A stretch of 64,000 nt of DNA, taken from contig CM067311.1 in the NCBI GenBank assembly GCA_034231615.1, positions 20,960,173-21,024,172 on the forward strand, read 5' to 3'. The DNA comes from Meghimatium bilineatum (taxonomy: Eukaryota > Mollusca > Gastropoda > Stylommatophora > Philomycidae). The translations under genes were made by a program, and so were the position numbers. This document shows, in pieces, positions 50,602 through 60,793 of the stretch (position 1 is the first letter of the stretch; each line of letters opens with the position of its first letter). The notes beneath the pieces were generated by a model. The model had not been told where the DNA came from, searched no databases, and saw nothing but the letters and a program-made list of their open reading frames with translations.

Positions 50602-51429
50602 GTCAGTAGCCACAAGTATCATGTTTCAATCACCATTACTTGTTGTGACAAATCAAAATGCATTTTTCTTGTGTTTATAGTGGCAGTTCATCCATGTTGC
50701 AAATGGGGCCTGGACTCTAGAATAGGGACACTGTTCAGGGTTCAAAGAATAGGGACACTGTCAAGAAAGTTGGGGCTGACAACCTGTCACTTGTGAAAAA
50801 ATCAAAATTGTCGTGTAGTTTCTTACTTTTGTCATCTGTCAGATGGTCCCCATGAATAATGAAAAGATGCAGACCAGAGGACATTGCACCATTGCCCTTT
50901 TGTGGCGGAAATGATACTTGTCACTGCAGGTTTATCAACAGATATGATGAACTGGTGGACCCAGAAGTATATAAAACTCTCCTGGCAGCATATGATGATC
51001 CTGGGATACTGTTGCACTTGAATGCTTTTAGACTAAACATGCATCCACCCCACACACACAACCACCACCTCTCCAATTCAACCATGCCATTGAACCATCT
51101 AACCGTATGCTAGTTTGGATATCACCTTGATTACTAATAGAGTATAACCTGCGCTTTTTGTCAGTTGCATACTCACAGCTAAAGGGACTTCATCATAGTG
51201 GCTGTTTCTAAATGTCATGTCCTTCCTCATTTACTAGGGAATATCTTGCAAAATAAACTTCATTACAGTATCACAAAGTCTTATCTAAATAGTTTGTACC
51301 ACAGTTAGAGAGGACTTGGTATTTTATGCAAATTAAAAATTGTTTTGCTGACCTGAGCACAAAGTACTTATTGGAAGTACATGATATAAAACTGCAAAGG
51401 TACATATTTTTTTTAAGCAAGATCATCTG

Positions 51430-51598
51430 TGTGTTGCTGTGGCTCAAAGGGCAAGCAAAACTAGCGACACAGTAACCTGCCATGCATGTCATAAGATATG
51501 ATTAACAGGGTTTTAGGGTGGGGTTGGCTGCACGTTTCATTCTCTGGACTACATCCTGCTAACCTGTAGAAGTTTGAGAATGAATGTAGAAAAAGAAG
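51430..51598 (+). mobile_element. SINE-like element, internally shortened
   Basis: Head (ggctcaaagggcaagcaaaac, ccatgcatgtcataag) is joined to the 3' core (ttctctggactacatcctgc, gtttgagaatgaatg) with an agaaaaagaag tail. The middle third is missing. Confidence 0.75.
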
Positions 51599-53043
51599 AT
51601 GCGCAATACTCTTGACATGCAGCTTGCAACTCTGTTGAGATAGGAAGAGAGTACACATGGAAAAAAACAGTACACTTAAGTCATTTCTCTACATCTAAGC
51701 ACTGATCCCAACATGCAAGTCCAAGTTAGTCTTCATTGTTTGTTATTCAGAGTTCAAAATTCTTTAGCGGCCAATGCCAAGGCATTATTATTGTAAGAGT
51801 TTTTATGACAACTTCCACAACATCTAAAGTTGGAGTAATAATATTCACCATCCTTTCCTGTCTGAGGTGTATATAATACTACAGGCTTTGACCAAGGTCA
51901 TTGGGGGTGAGTAGGTCAGCCAGCTATGCACTCCTTGCAATCCATGAGGCCTTTCTAACTATACAGGGAAAACATATCATGTTTGCCTGATTCTGAACTT
52001 TCCCATGGGATTCTCACATCCTGCAAAGAGTTACCACACCCATAGTTCACACCATACTAATTTTAACAACCAGGACCATGGTCAAGACCATAGCACATTT
52101 GGTTTCCTGAGTGATTTGCAATACTGGATTCTGAATGTTTCATTATAAAGGGGAATTAATTGTACAGATGAGATACTTAACTGATTCGGGCAGGAATATT
52201 TTTAGCGTTTAAACATAATTAAATTTTGTTCGATTTTTTTGTGTGCACATGCATCACGAAAACAAGAAATAGTACTTCTAAATATATTTACATTATAATG
52301 TAATATATATATTTCGAAACAGAAACAGATCATTTTGAAAAGAAAATGTGGTTAATATATAAAAATTATTTTAGACAGAAAAGAAAATATGTAAATGACA
52401 CATAAATATTATTTTAGATATATTTGACCGTACCGCATTTTTGAATCAATAAATTCCACTCAAACTGTATCATTTCTGTTAGATAATCCAATTACGAACA
52501 CAATAATGTATAATATATATGCATAGTGCGTCAAAAATTTATTATTTAGAAAGAATTAGACATCTATCAAAAATAGTAGACTTAACTTTACACGAAACTC
52601 AAATGAAAATATGGCTAATTTTTCTTACGAAATGGCGTAAATTTGCAAACACGATGCTAGAAGCATTTGCCAGGTTGGATTTCTTAATAAATGAGACCAA
52701 AGTAAATAAAATAGTTATTATTTTACGAAAATAAGTAAATTGGAAAAAAATATAAAACATATACAGAAAAATGACGTCACATACCGCCATTATCAAAACT
52801 TATCAATAACTTAATAGACAGACATGAATTTCCGGTCAAGATGGCGGGCACGTTGGATATCTTTCGGCCAGCCTCTAGACCGGATAATAGTTTTTGGTGT
52901 TTCAGTGTAATTCTGATGGAATATGTGATTTCTACATCTGAATGTGATAGATTAGAACACAGTGTAACCATTTAGGAACTCTGAAACAACGCTGTGACAG
53001 ATCTAGCAAATCGACAGCGACGAAACACACTGCTCATAGAAAA

Positions 53044-54597
53044 ATGAAGAGTTTTCAGGAGATGACTAAACGTAACACGATCAAATTTGGAACCATTAAT
53101 ATCTGCGGATTAAAAAATAAAGCTGTAGATCTAATAGAAGAGATGGAAAAACGAAAGATAATACTACTAGGATTATCAGACACACGAATAAAAGGCCAAG
53201 GAAACAAAAAACTACACAAGGACTACACATTAATATACTGTGGTGTACACAAGAATGCGAAAGCTAAACATGGTGTAGCTTTCCTCCTTGACCCCGCGCT
53301 GTCCAAACATGTCATTAACGTGACCTTTGTGAGCGAAAGGCTGATAGCGATAACAGTAACAATAGACAACGAGAACACATCATTCATCCAAGCATACTCA
53401 CCCTGCAATGCACACAACAACGAAACGGAAAGGGAAGAATTTTTTGAAATCGTAAATGGTATAATAAACAAGAATAACACAGAAGAAAACGTATTTGTAC
53501 TTGGAGACTTTAACTCCCACTTGGGACCAGAAAGATACGGTATAGATGAGTACATTGGACCATTCGGAGATAAAATAAACAAGATAAATGACAACGGCTA
53601 CAGATTAATTGAAATGTGCATCCAGAATAACTTATTTATAACTAACACATTTTTCAAGCACAGAGAATCCCAAGTTCACACCTGGTACAAGTGGAACAAT
53701 TTAGACTGCAAAAGCCAGATAGACTTTATATTAACAAGAAGAGCCAATAGAAGGAAAATAACAGACGCAAGAGCCATACCAAACATGTGTGTAGACACCG
53801 ACCGTAAAGCAGTAGTAATATCTGTAAAAGCAAACAGAAAGAGAAAGAAGAAAGATAACAACAAAGTAAACCAACAACAATTAAAATCCACAAGCTAAAG
53901 GACGACACGGTACGTGAGCAATACGCACACAAAAAATCACAGAAAAATTGGAAAATTACCAGTAGATACTACAACAGCAGAAGAAGAATGGAAACTATTC
54001 AAAGAAGCTATAACACAAGCAGCAGGGGAAGCATGCGGATACAAGAACAATAGTGTAAAGAAACCAAAAATAACAGCATGGTGGAATGAAGAAGTCAAAA
54101 AAGCCACTAAAGAAAAGAAACAACAATATAAGAAATGGGTCAAAAGCAAGACAGCAAAAACAAATGCCAAGAAAGTCATTAAAACTGCCATAATCAACTC
54201 ATGGAAAGAATATGGAGACATGCTCAACGCAGATTATAAAAATGCACAAAAGAGGTTCTACAAGAAAATCAAGAACATGAGAAACAAAGAAGATATATAT
54301 GAACCGACAGAAATAATAAATGATGAAAACGGTAATGCACTAAAAGAACCGAAGCAAATAATGGAAAGATGGCAACAATATTTCAAGCAACTACTAAATC
54401 TAAAAGAAGGAGAGGAAGACACAACAAGAAACACTACAGCAGCGAACCTAGAACCATATATACTACTATCGGAAATAGAAAATGCAATAAACAAAGCACC
54501 AATGAACAAGGCAGCAGGCTCTGATAACATACAACAGAACTTATCAAAGCAGCAGCAGAGAGCGGTAAAAAATGGCTACACAGACTTTTTAATGTAA
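53044..54597 (+). pseudogene. RTE-like LINE endonuclease and RT N-terminal region
   Basis: From ATG 53044 the endonuclease reads GTINICGLKNKAVDLIEEME, LLGLSDTRIKG, NVFVLGDFNSHLGPERYG and a C-terminal QIDFILTRR region ending TDRKAVVISVKA. The frame stops at 53898 and reopens at 53914. Between, another frame carries KIHKLKDDTVREQYAHKK, so two compensating indels near 53880 and 53955 are likely. It continues through ITAWWNEEVKKATKEKKQQY to LSEIENAINKAPMNKAAGSD. A further frameshift lies before 54597. Confidence 0.88.
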
Positions 54598-55913
54598 TGT
54601 GGAAAAAAACAAGAGACACCAGAAGACTGGAGGAACGCGATAATCATTCCCATATGGAAGAAAAAAGGCAGTAAGAGAGACTGCACAAAATACAGGATAT
54701 CTTTACTAAGCCAACAGGAAAAATTTTTAACAAAATATTAGAGCAACGACTACGAACATATATTGAACCACAACTTCAAAACACCCAAATGGGCTTCTGT
54801 AAGAACAAAAGCTGTACGGATGCTATCTTTACACTTAGACAACTAACAGAAAGAGCCACAGAAAACAACAAAGAATTATATATCGCATTCGTAGACCAAG
54901 AAAAGACATTCGACAGAGTAGACAGACAACAACTATGGAAAACACTATCAATATACGGAGTACCAGAACATTTAATCAACATATGCAAGGGCATTTATGC
55001 AAATAGCCAATGTGCAGTAAGAACAAATGCAGGTGTGTCCAATAAGTTCCAAATCTAATCAGGAGTTCGCCAGGGGTGTGTCCTATCCCCTCTACTTTTT
55101 ATAACATATATCGACCACATCTGTAAACTAACAAGTACCAACGAAGAAGATAACATAAAAGACAAATTGAACGAACTACTCTTTGCAGACGACCAAGTAC
55201 TAATAGCAACATCAGAAGAACAATTGCAAGACCATATGAACAGACTCCACACAACATGTACAAAATTCAACATGAAGATCAATATTGAAAAGACCGAAAT
55301 AATGGCAATAGCAAAGAAAGAAAGAAATATCTCCATCGATGATAAACACCGTAAACAAGTAAATGAGTTCACTTACTTAGGAATCATTATATCGAGTGAA
55401 GGGAAAACCAGTAAAGAGATACAAAATAGATGCAACAAAACATACCAGATCCTAGGACAGATGACACGCATTTTCAAGAACAAAAATGTAAACATAGACA
55501 CTAAACTTGCATTATACAAGACTATTATTATTCCATCACTATGCTACCAGTGCCAAACCTGGACAATGACAGCACAAGACAAAAGAAAAATAGTGACAAC
55601 AGAAATGACATGTCTACGAAGAATACTCGGAGTGTCATTAAGAGATAGAATTAGAAACGATAACATCAGACAGATAACCAAAACAATACCAGTATTGGAA
55701 CACATCAAAAGACAGCAGATCAAGTGGTTTTCACACGCTTCCAGACTACCGACATATAGCATGCCACAGATGGCCATGACACATAGACATAACGGTTATA
55801 AAGCCAGAGGCAGACCATGTAAAAGATGGATCACAGAAATCAAAGAAGCCACAGGAACAAGCTTACAAACAGCGCACAAGAAGGCCATCTCCAGAGAACT
55901 CTTCCACCCCTGA
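54598..55913 (+). pseudogene. RTE-like LINE reverse transcriptase, palm to C-terminus
   Basis: Pieces in order: ETPEDWRNAIIIPIWKKKGS (one frame), then TQMGFCKNKSCTDAIFTLRQ, ELYIAFVDQEKTFDRVDRQQ (palm Asp), and SGVRQGCVLSPLLF after an in-frame TAA at 55056-55058. The catalytic LLFADDQVLI, FTYLGIIISSEGKTSKEI and YQCQTWTMTAQDKRKIVTTE follow, ending RGRPCKRWITEIKEATGTSL. From 55167 the frame is open to the stop at 55911-55913. Catalytic residues are present. At least two frameshifts and one stop inactivate it. Confidence 0.88.
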
Positions 55914-56289
55914 CGCTGCAAGGCAAACAAGGGACACAGCGTATAGATAGATAGATAGATAGATAGATACGGTAGATCAATAACTTAACAAAATTGATAT
56001 CAATACACATAAAAATCATTCAAGGGGTAATGTGGACATATTACACTTTCGATTGGAAACATTCTTATGTTGATATAAATACCGGGGGAAAAAACATGAA
56101 TGTCATTGGAGTATGACTTATAGGAGTCTTTTCGGCCAGAAGACATAATGTTTACTGATTTGTATAAGTCTCCCCAGCTATAATGAGTTAAACAAGATGA
56201 AAGCCTCATCATATTTGCATGTCATCTACAGGAAGTTTACTGTTGCAATATGGTTCTTCTTCTTCTTCTTTCGTTCACTTGAAACATGT

Positions 56290-59220
56290 CTATATCTGTA
56301 ATTCTGTCTCCTTAATAAAACTCACTGTCTTTTGTAGTTCATACAGTGTCCCATAGAGTTTTGATTCCAGTGTTGTTTCCTCTGGCCAATATGTCTGCCT
56401 CAGCGTTTCATGCTCAGAACACTCTTGAAGTATATGTTTGGCACTCTGTGCTGCCTGTCCACATGTACACATGGCCGTGTTGCCAATCTTGAACTTTGTA
56501 TACATGTGATTGCGGAGTCGGTTGTGTCCTGTTCTGAGACGTAGAATTATAACTTGTTCTGGTCTGTTCATAATGTGATAGTCATCTTGTGTTGGTGTTT
56601 GTGGCTTTCTTATTGACTTGATCATCTGTTTTTTCTGATGGTAGGTGATTGGTATATCTGGTTGGTCTTCGGCAGCACCTTCCTTAGCCAGTTGGTCTGC
56701 TTTTTCATTTCCTGGTATTCCACAGTGAGAGGGTATCCACTGCATGGTTACCCTATACTGGTAAGACAATTCGCTAAGTAGTTTTTTTAAGTCTGTTAGT
56801 TTTCCAGACTGGAGAGCTTGAAGCACTGACCTTGCATCTGTCAGGAATACCACAGGCTGTAGGTCAGAGTTGGAGTTCAGCAGTTTTTTAGCTGCCACAC
56901 TAATTGCCTGGATTTCTGCATCATAATTATTGCAGAATTTTCCTGTCGGTGTTCTGATTGTATCTCTAGGCTTGTGTGGATATTCTATATATACACCTGC
57001 ACCTCCATTCCTCACAGCATTCTGTGCTGACCCATCTGTGTACACTCTGACCCATATATCCTGTGGATATTCCTCATCCAGGAAACTGAGGGTGACTGTC
57101 CTTCGCTGCACACTGCTATGTTCATCCTCGCTTAGTATTCCTTTCACATGGGTCTGAATGTATATTGGCATTCCATGGCTTTCACTCCACGGGGTTTGCT
57201 CTGGTACAGACCTTAAGGGGCTGTCAACTTCAGGTAGGTCTGTAAGTTGTCTACGGAGTCGTTTAGCTTGATGGATAAAGCTGCTCCTTTTCAGTCGTCC
57301 CATTGCTAGATTTTGGAATCTTTCCTTCATTGGATGACTTGGCATACACTGAAACTTTTCTGCTTGAATTAGTACTTTTGTGTCTCTGCGTTCGCCAAGT
57401 GTTTGCATTCTTCCCATTTTCTGCATCTCTGCTATGGGTGTTGATTTCATTGCTCCCAACATTATTCTAAGTGCCTGGTTTTGCACTTTATCTAGATCTT
57501 GTAATGTGGTGTTTGATGCAGGACACCACGCAGCTGAACCATATTCCAGGTGTGGTCTTATGCCTTGCTGGTAAACTTTACTGAGTATATTTCCACTGGC
57601 TCCCCATGTGGTTCCACTTAGTTTTCTCAGGATAGCTAGCTTCCTCCTGGCTTTTGTTGTTGCTTTGTTTATGTGCTGCTTCCATGTCAGCTTATCATCA
57701 AAAGTAACTCCGAGGTATGTGGGTTGTTTGTCTTCTTTCAAGAGCTCTCCATCTATCTTGATATGACCAGCTTTTTGTTTTGGTGAGAGGGTAAAGAGTG
57801 TAGTGCTGCACTTATCTGTGTTAATGCTGACGCACCATCTATTAGCCCATAAGGTTAGGGCATCGATAGCTCTTTGTATTTGTTTAGTGGCCACTGTTGC
57901 ATGTTCTTCCGTGCACCAGATCACCAGGTCGTCAGCATACATTGCCACTTTGATCCCGTGTGGTAGTTCAGCAACTAGGTCATTGATGTAAACCAAGAAA
58001 AGTGTGGGTGACAGGACTCCTCCCTGGGGGACTCCATGACGCAGTAGAACCTTCTTGCTCTTGCGACCATCTAATTGTACCCTGGCTCTTCTATTATGCA
58101 GGTATGCTTTTACCCATTTGTACATTCTTGAGCTAACCCTGCAATTTCGCAATTTCTTTAGGAGCCCTTCTTTCCAGACCTTATCAAATGCTTTCCTGAG
58201 GTCTATCCATGCTGCTAGTACCAGTTTCTTTTCTTGGAAGGCATCCTCAATCTCTTGGGATAGGTAGGTTGCCTGATCTTCAGTAGAGTAGCACTGTCTG
58301 AAACCTGCTTGCTGTGATACCAGAAGGTTTTCACTTTCAAGGTACCACTGCATCCTAAGATTGATAATGCGTTCCATTGTTTTACATAGACAGCTTGTGA
58401 GGCTGATGGGCCTGTAGTTGGAGACTGTGTTGCCATCTTTTCCTGATTTGAGGAGTGGTATCATTATTGCTTCTCTCCACGCCTGTGGTACATTACCCGT
58501 GGACCAGCTTGTGTTAAAGATCTGCAGTAGCTTTGCTCTTGCTGCACTTCCCAGGTTTCTAATCATTTCATTGGACACTCCATCAGCTCCAGGGGACTTT
58601 TTCATTTTCAATTTGGATATTGCATGCTCCAGTTCTCTCATTGTGATTGGTGCCTCCATGACTTCAGGTATAGGTTCACCTTGTCCAATGTTTTGCTGGT
58701 TCTCTCGAACCTCCTGTTGTTTGTCTGGGCTGACTTTGACGTTATTGTCTTCTGCAAAGGAATCTGCAAAGTAATCAGCTGCATGTTTACCTGTTAAAAT
58801 GTTTATATCTTTATAAAGTGTGATCCTGGTATTTCTCCCTGTACCTTCATCATTTAGTTGTTTTACAAGTTTCCATAATTTCCTAGTATCTCTTTCTAGG
58901 TTCAGCGACTCTGTTTTTTCTTTCCAGCTACTCCGTCTGGCTTGTAACTTGGCTCTTTGAAATTTAGCCTTTGTTTGCTGATATTTGTTGTGATGTTCTT
59001 GGCTAGGTCTGTTCTCAGCCTGCTGTCTAGATGTTTCCATCTGATTTTGCAGCTTTTCCAGTTCATCATTCCAGTAGGGTTTGTAGTTTTTGCGTGCCCC
59101 CTTGGGTATGGTTTTACTAGCAGCATGTAGTATACATCTATTAAATTCACTCACTGCTCTATTGATGTCTTTGTCCAAGTTCATGTCCTTAGCTAGAACA
59201 CTGGTTAAATGCTGGTACAT
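56290..59220 (-). CDS. Family-R LINE reverse transcriptase and RNase H (976 codons)
   Basis: Uninterrupted frame. After a linker rich in K/Q/E (about residues 1-200) come KMKKSPGADGVSNEMIRNLG, IPLLKSGKDG and NYRPISLTSCLCKTMERI, then AGFRQCYSTEDQA and AAWIDLRKAFDKVWKEGLLK (palm Asp). RHGVPQGGVLSPTLFLVYIN and VAMYADDLVIWC (catalytic box, near 57916-57946) follow, then QPTYLGVTFDDKLTWKQHI. RNase H is VRVYTDGSAQNA, DAEIQA, LTDARSVLQALQ, WIPSHCGIPGNEKADQLAKE. The C-terminus holds CTCGQAAQSAKHILQEC. All catalytic residues look intact. Translation from its own start is doubtful; it is the downstream part of a polyprotein separated by one frameshift. Confidence 0.93.
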   Translation of the reverse strand: MYQHLTSVLAKDMNLDKDINRAVSEFNRCILHAASKTIPKGARKNYKPYWNDELEKLQNQMETSRQQAENRPSQEHHNKYQQTKAKFQRAKLQARRSSWKEKTESLNLERDTRKLWKLVKQLNDEGTGRNTRITLYKDINILTGKHAADYFADSFAEDNNVKVSPDKQQEVRENQQNIGQGEPIPEVMEAPITMRELEHAISKLKMKKSPGADGVSNEMIRNLGSAARAKLLQIFNTSWSTGNVPQAWREAIMIPLLKSGKDGNTVSNYRPISLTSCLCKTMERIINLRMQWYLESENLLVSQQAGFRQCYSTEDQATYLSQEIEDAFQEKKLVLAAWIDLRKAFDKVWKEGLLKKLRNCRVSSRMYKWVKAYLHNRRARVQLDGRKSKKVLLRHGVPQGGVLSPTLFLVYINDLVAELPHGIKVAMYADDLVIWCTEEHATVATKQIQRAIDALTLWANRWCVSINTDKCSTTLFTLSPKQKAGHIKIDGELLKEDKQPTYLGVTFDDKLTWKQHINKATTKARRKLAILRKLSGTTWGASGNILSKVYQQGIRPHLEYGSAAWCPASNTTLQDLDKVQNQALRIMLGAMKSTPIAEMQKMGRMQTLGERRDTKVLIQAEKFQCMPSHPMKERFQNLAMGRLKRSSFIHQAKRLRRQLTDLPEVDSPLRSVPEQTPWSESHGMPIYIQTHVKGILSEDEHSSVQRRTVTLSFLDEEYPQDIWVRVYTDGSAQNAVRNGGAGVYIEYPHKPRDTIRTPTGKFCNNYDAEIQAISVAAKKLLNSNSDLQPVVFLTDARSVLQALQSGKLTDLKKLLSELSYQYRVTMQWIPSHCGIPGNEKADQLAKEGAAEDQPDIPITYHQKKQMIKSIRKPQTPTQDDYHIMNRPEQVIILRLRTGHNRLRNHMYTKFKIGNTAMCTCGQAAQSAKHILQECSEHETLRQTYWPEETTLESKLYGTLYELQKTVSFIKETELQI

Positions 59221-60140
59221 TTTCCAGTCTGCCCTTTATAGTTCCACCTAGTGAGCGTGCTGCTGTCCGTGGTAAATTCATTGTGGATTTCCAGAAATAC
59301 TGGTCTGTGGTCACTACCTCCAAGCTGCTTTCCAACAACACGTGTGATGTTCCATTCCAAGCCTGGTGAGTGGAATGCTAGGTCTGGTGTAGAGGTGGTG
59401 TGCCATGCTCTCGAGTAGAAGGTTGGCGAGTCTGCTGGCTGGTTAATAAGGATGAGATTATTTTCATCCTGCCAGCTCTCAAGTTCCTCACCTCTCTTGT
59501 CGATATGATCATAGCCCCAGCTCTGAGAGTGGCTGTTGAAGTCACCACACACCATAAGTCTCTCTTTGTCTGGAATTGTGTCTAGTGCCAATGGTTTATC
59601 ATTTGGGCAGTAGTAGTTCAGGAGATGGAATTCTGCACTGTCTGTTTTTAGGTGGAGCATCTGATATTCTGCCCCTTCCATATATACTTCAAGCTGACAT
59701 GCGCTGATATTGTTTTTAACAAGTGTCAGAATTCCACCCTTTCGCCTGTCCTTTCGGTCAGATCGGTAGCACTGGTAGCCTCTGATTTTGAAGGCTATGT
59801 CGCTGCTGAGGTGTGTTTCTTGGATACAGCATATGTTAACTTGTTCTTCACTGAGGACATTTTCAAGTTCCAATTTTTTGCTGTATCCATCTCTTTTACT
59901 GTTGACACCCTCAGCATTCCAGTGCATTATTTTTATTGGTCGTTTGTTTGTTTGGCCAGTAGCTCTATTCCCTTGCCTCCTGGCTCCTCGGGGCAATTGA
60001 GAAGGACTTCCAGTAACTGAGGTTGGGCCCTTTCGAGGTATAGGGCCCGGCACCGTCCCTGCCTGAACGTCCGCCACAGGGCAGGCACCATAACTATTTA
60101 TAGATGTAGACATGTTTCCATTGTGTTTTGTGCGTGGCAT
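59205..60140 (-). CDS. Family-R LINE APE-type endonuclease (311 codons, frameshifted end)
   Basis: Begins MPRTKHNGNMSTSINSYG, a low-complexity N-terminus rich in Gly, Pro and Arg. The endonuclease follows: KIMHWNAEGVNSKRDGYSKK, VNICCIQETHLSS (catalytic Glu), LMVCGDFNSHSQSWGYDHID, STPDLAF and KQLGGSDHRPVFLEI (terminal Asp-His). The frame ends TRWNYKGQTGKCTSI and a stop. Comparison of the two overlapping frames shows that one missing base in the GGG run near 59233 ends it. The downstream frame continues as DWKMYQHLTSV. Otherwise open. Confidence 0.92.
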   Translation of the reverse strand: MPRTKHNGNMSTSINSYGACPVADVQAGTVPGPIPRKGPTSVTGSPSQLPRGARRQGNRATGQTNKRPIKIMHWNAEGVNSKRDGYSKKLELENVLSEEQVNICCIQETHLSSDIAFKIRGYQCYRSDRKDRRKGGILTLVKNNISACQLEVYMEGAEYQMLHLKTDSAEFHLLNYYCPNDKPLALDTIPDKERLMVCGDFNSHSQSWGYDHIDKRGEELESWQDENNLILINQPADSPTFYSRAWHTTSTPDLAFHSPGLEWNITRVVGKQLGGSDHRPVFLEIHNEFTTDSSTLTRWNYKGQTGKCTSI

Positions 60141-60376
60141 CCTGATTATCTGTGCGCCTTTTGGCTGGATGCCTCCGTCTTCAGCACTCTGCTTACTAGG
60201 GCAGGACTATGGTCCTGCTCGAGTGGGACTGCCCGACCAGTCTTAGTTTCCAGCCCCTGATGGCTGAACTAAGCCCCATCACCTCTGCACGGTGCTGGTC
60301 TCGATGGAGGCAATATGGTTGATCTGGTAGGATACTGGTGAAGACCTTCTGAAAGCAGAAGTGAGTCTTGACAATA

Positions 60377-60793
60377 TGTCAAGATATACAAAAATAGGTA
60401 GGTGTGCTACCAAAGTAAAACATAAAACAACTTAACAACGAGATACAGAGACAGACGACGTTTTGACTATAAAGCCTTCATCAGGACAAATAAATGACCA
60501 CAATAAAACAAATCTTACATGGAGACAAAAAGGGTTATAATGAGGAGGACAATAGCAGATAGATAATGAGGGAAGAAAAGATGTGGAGGCATGACATGTG
60601 AGAAAAACGTATGGGGAGAAGTTAGTAGTAAGTAGGGAGGAGAAAGTAGATTGAAGAATGTGAGATGAACAGATGAGGAAAAGATATGGTAGCAAGTAAA
60701 TTACATAAAAAATACTCACCTCAAAAGTGGCAACAGAGAATATGAATGCTACAGACAAGCAATCATGATGTAAGGGAAGAGCAAAATGAGATG
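60377..60793 (-). repeat. PLE-2 left inverted arm
   Basis: Inverse of 63517-63937. Contains (minus strand) CTGATGAAGGCTTTATAGTC followed by AAAACGTC, at 60458-60486. The G of the GAAA core is changed to A. It also contains gaggtgagtatt, a splice-donor-like phrase. The frame at 60432-60860 is incidental. Confidence 0.85.

Larger units (their letters stand above)
52815..55975 (+). mobile_element. Full-length RTE-like LINE
   Basis: 3161 bp flanked by atcaataacttaa (52802-52814 and 55976-55988). The related TTAA-B copy shows the empty site (gtcaataacgtac, about 33497). The 5' end is tagacagacatgaatttccgg followed by tcaagatggcggg. The 3' end is a (GATA)n tail (about 55942-55969). Single endonuclease-RT coding region, no RNase H, ~3.2 kb: typical of the RTE group. 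Confidence 0.92.
52177..56191. mobile_element. TTAA-B non-autonomous element, copy 2, containing an RTE-like LINE
   Basis: TTAA at 52177-52180 and 56188-56191, with ends ttaactgattcgggc and ataatgagttaa. About 0.84 kb after removing the LINE. Collinear with 32979-33718 on both sides of the LINE insertion. Confidence 0.78.
56256..60309 (-). mobile_element. Family-R LINE copy R3, full length and nearly intact
   Basis: 4054 bp flanked by gcaatatggtt (56245-56255 and 60310-60320). On the minus strand: ~170-bp leader, endonuclease, RT and RNase H in one long coding region, a ~34-bp 3' end and a (GAA)n tail. No gag-like first ORF. Copies R0, R1 and R2 are its relatives. The RNase H plus C-terminal CxCG cluster places it in the broad I/Jockey group; the exact clade is not settled here. 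Confidence 0.93.

Noticed and set aside
50859-51113. 84-codon + frame (RYDELVDPEVYKTLLAAYDD) after XPO4 exon 5
   Set aside because: Looks protein-like in composition but matches no exportin-4 segment or family I know. Without a search it cannot be called a gene or exon.
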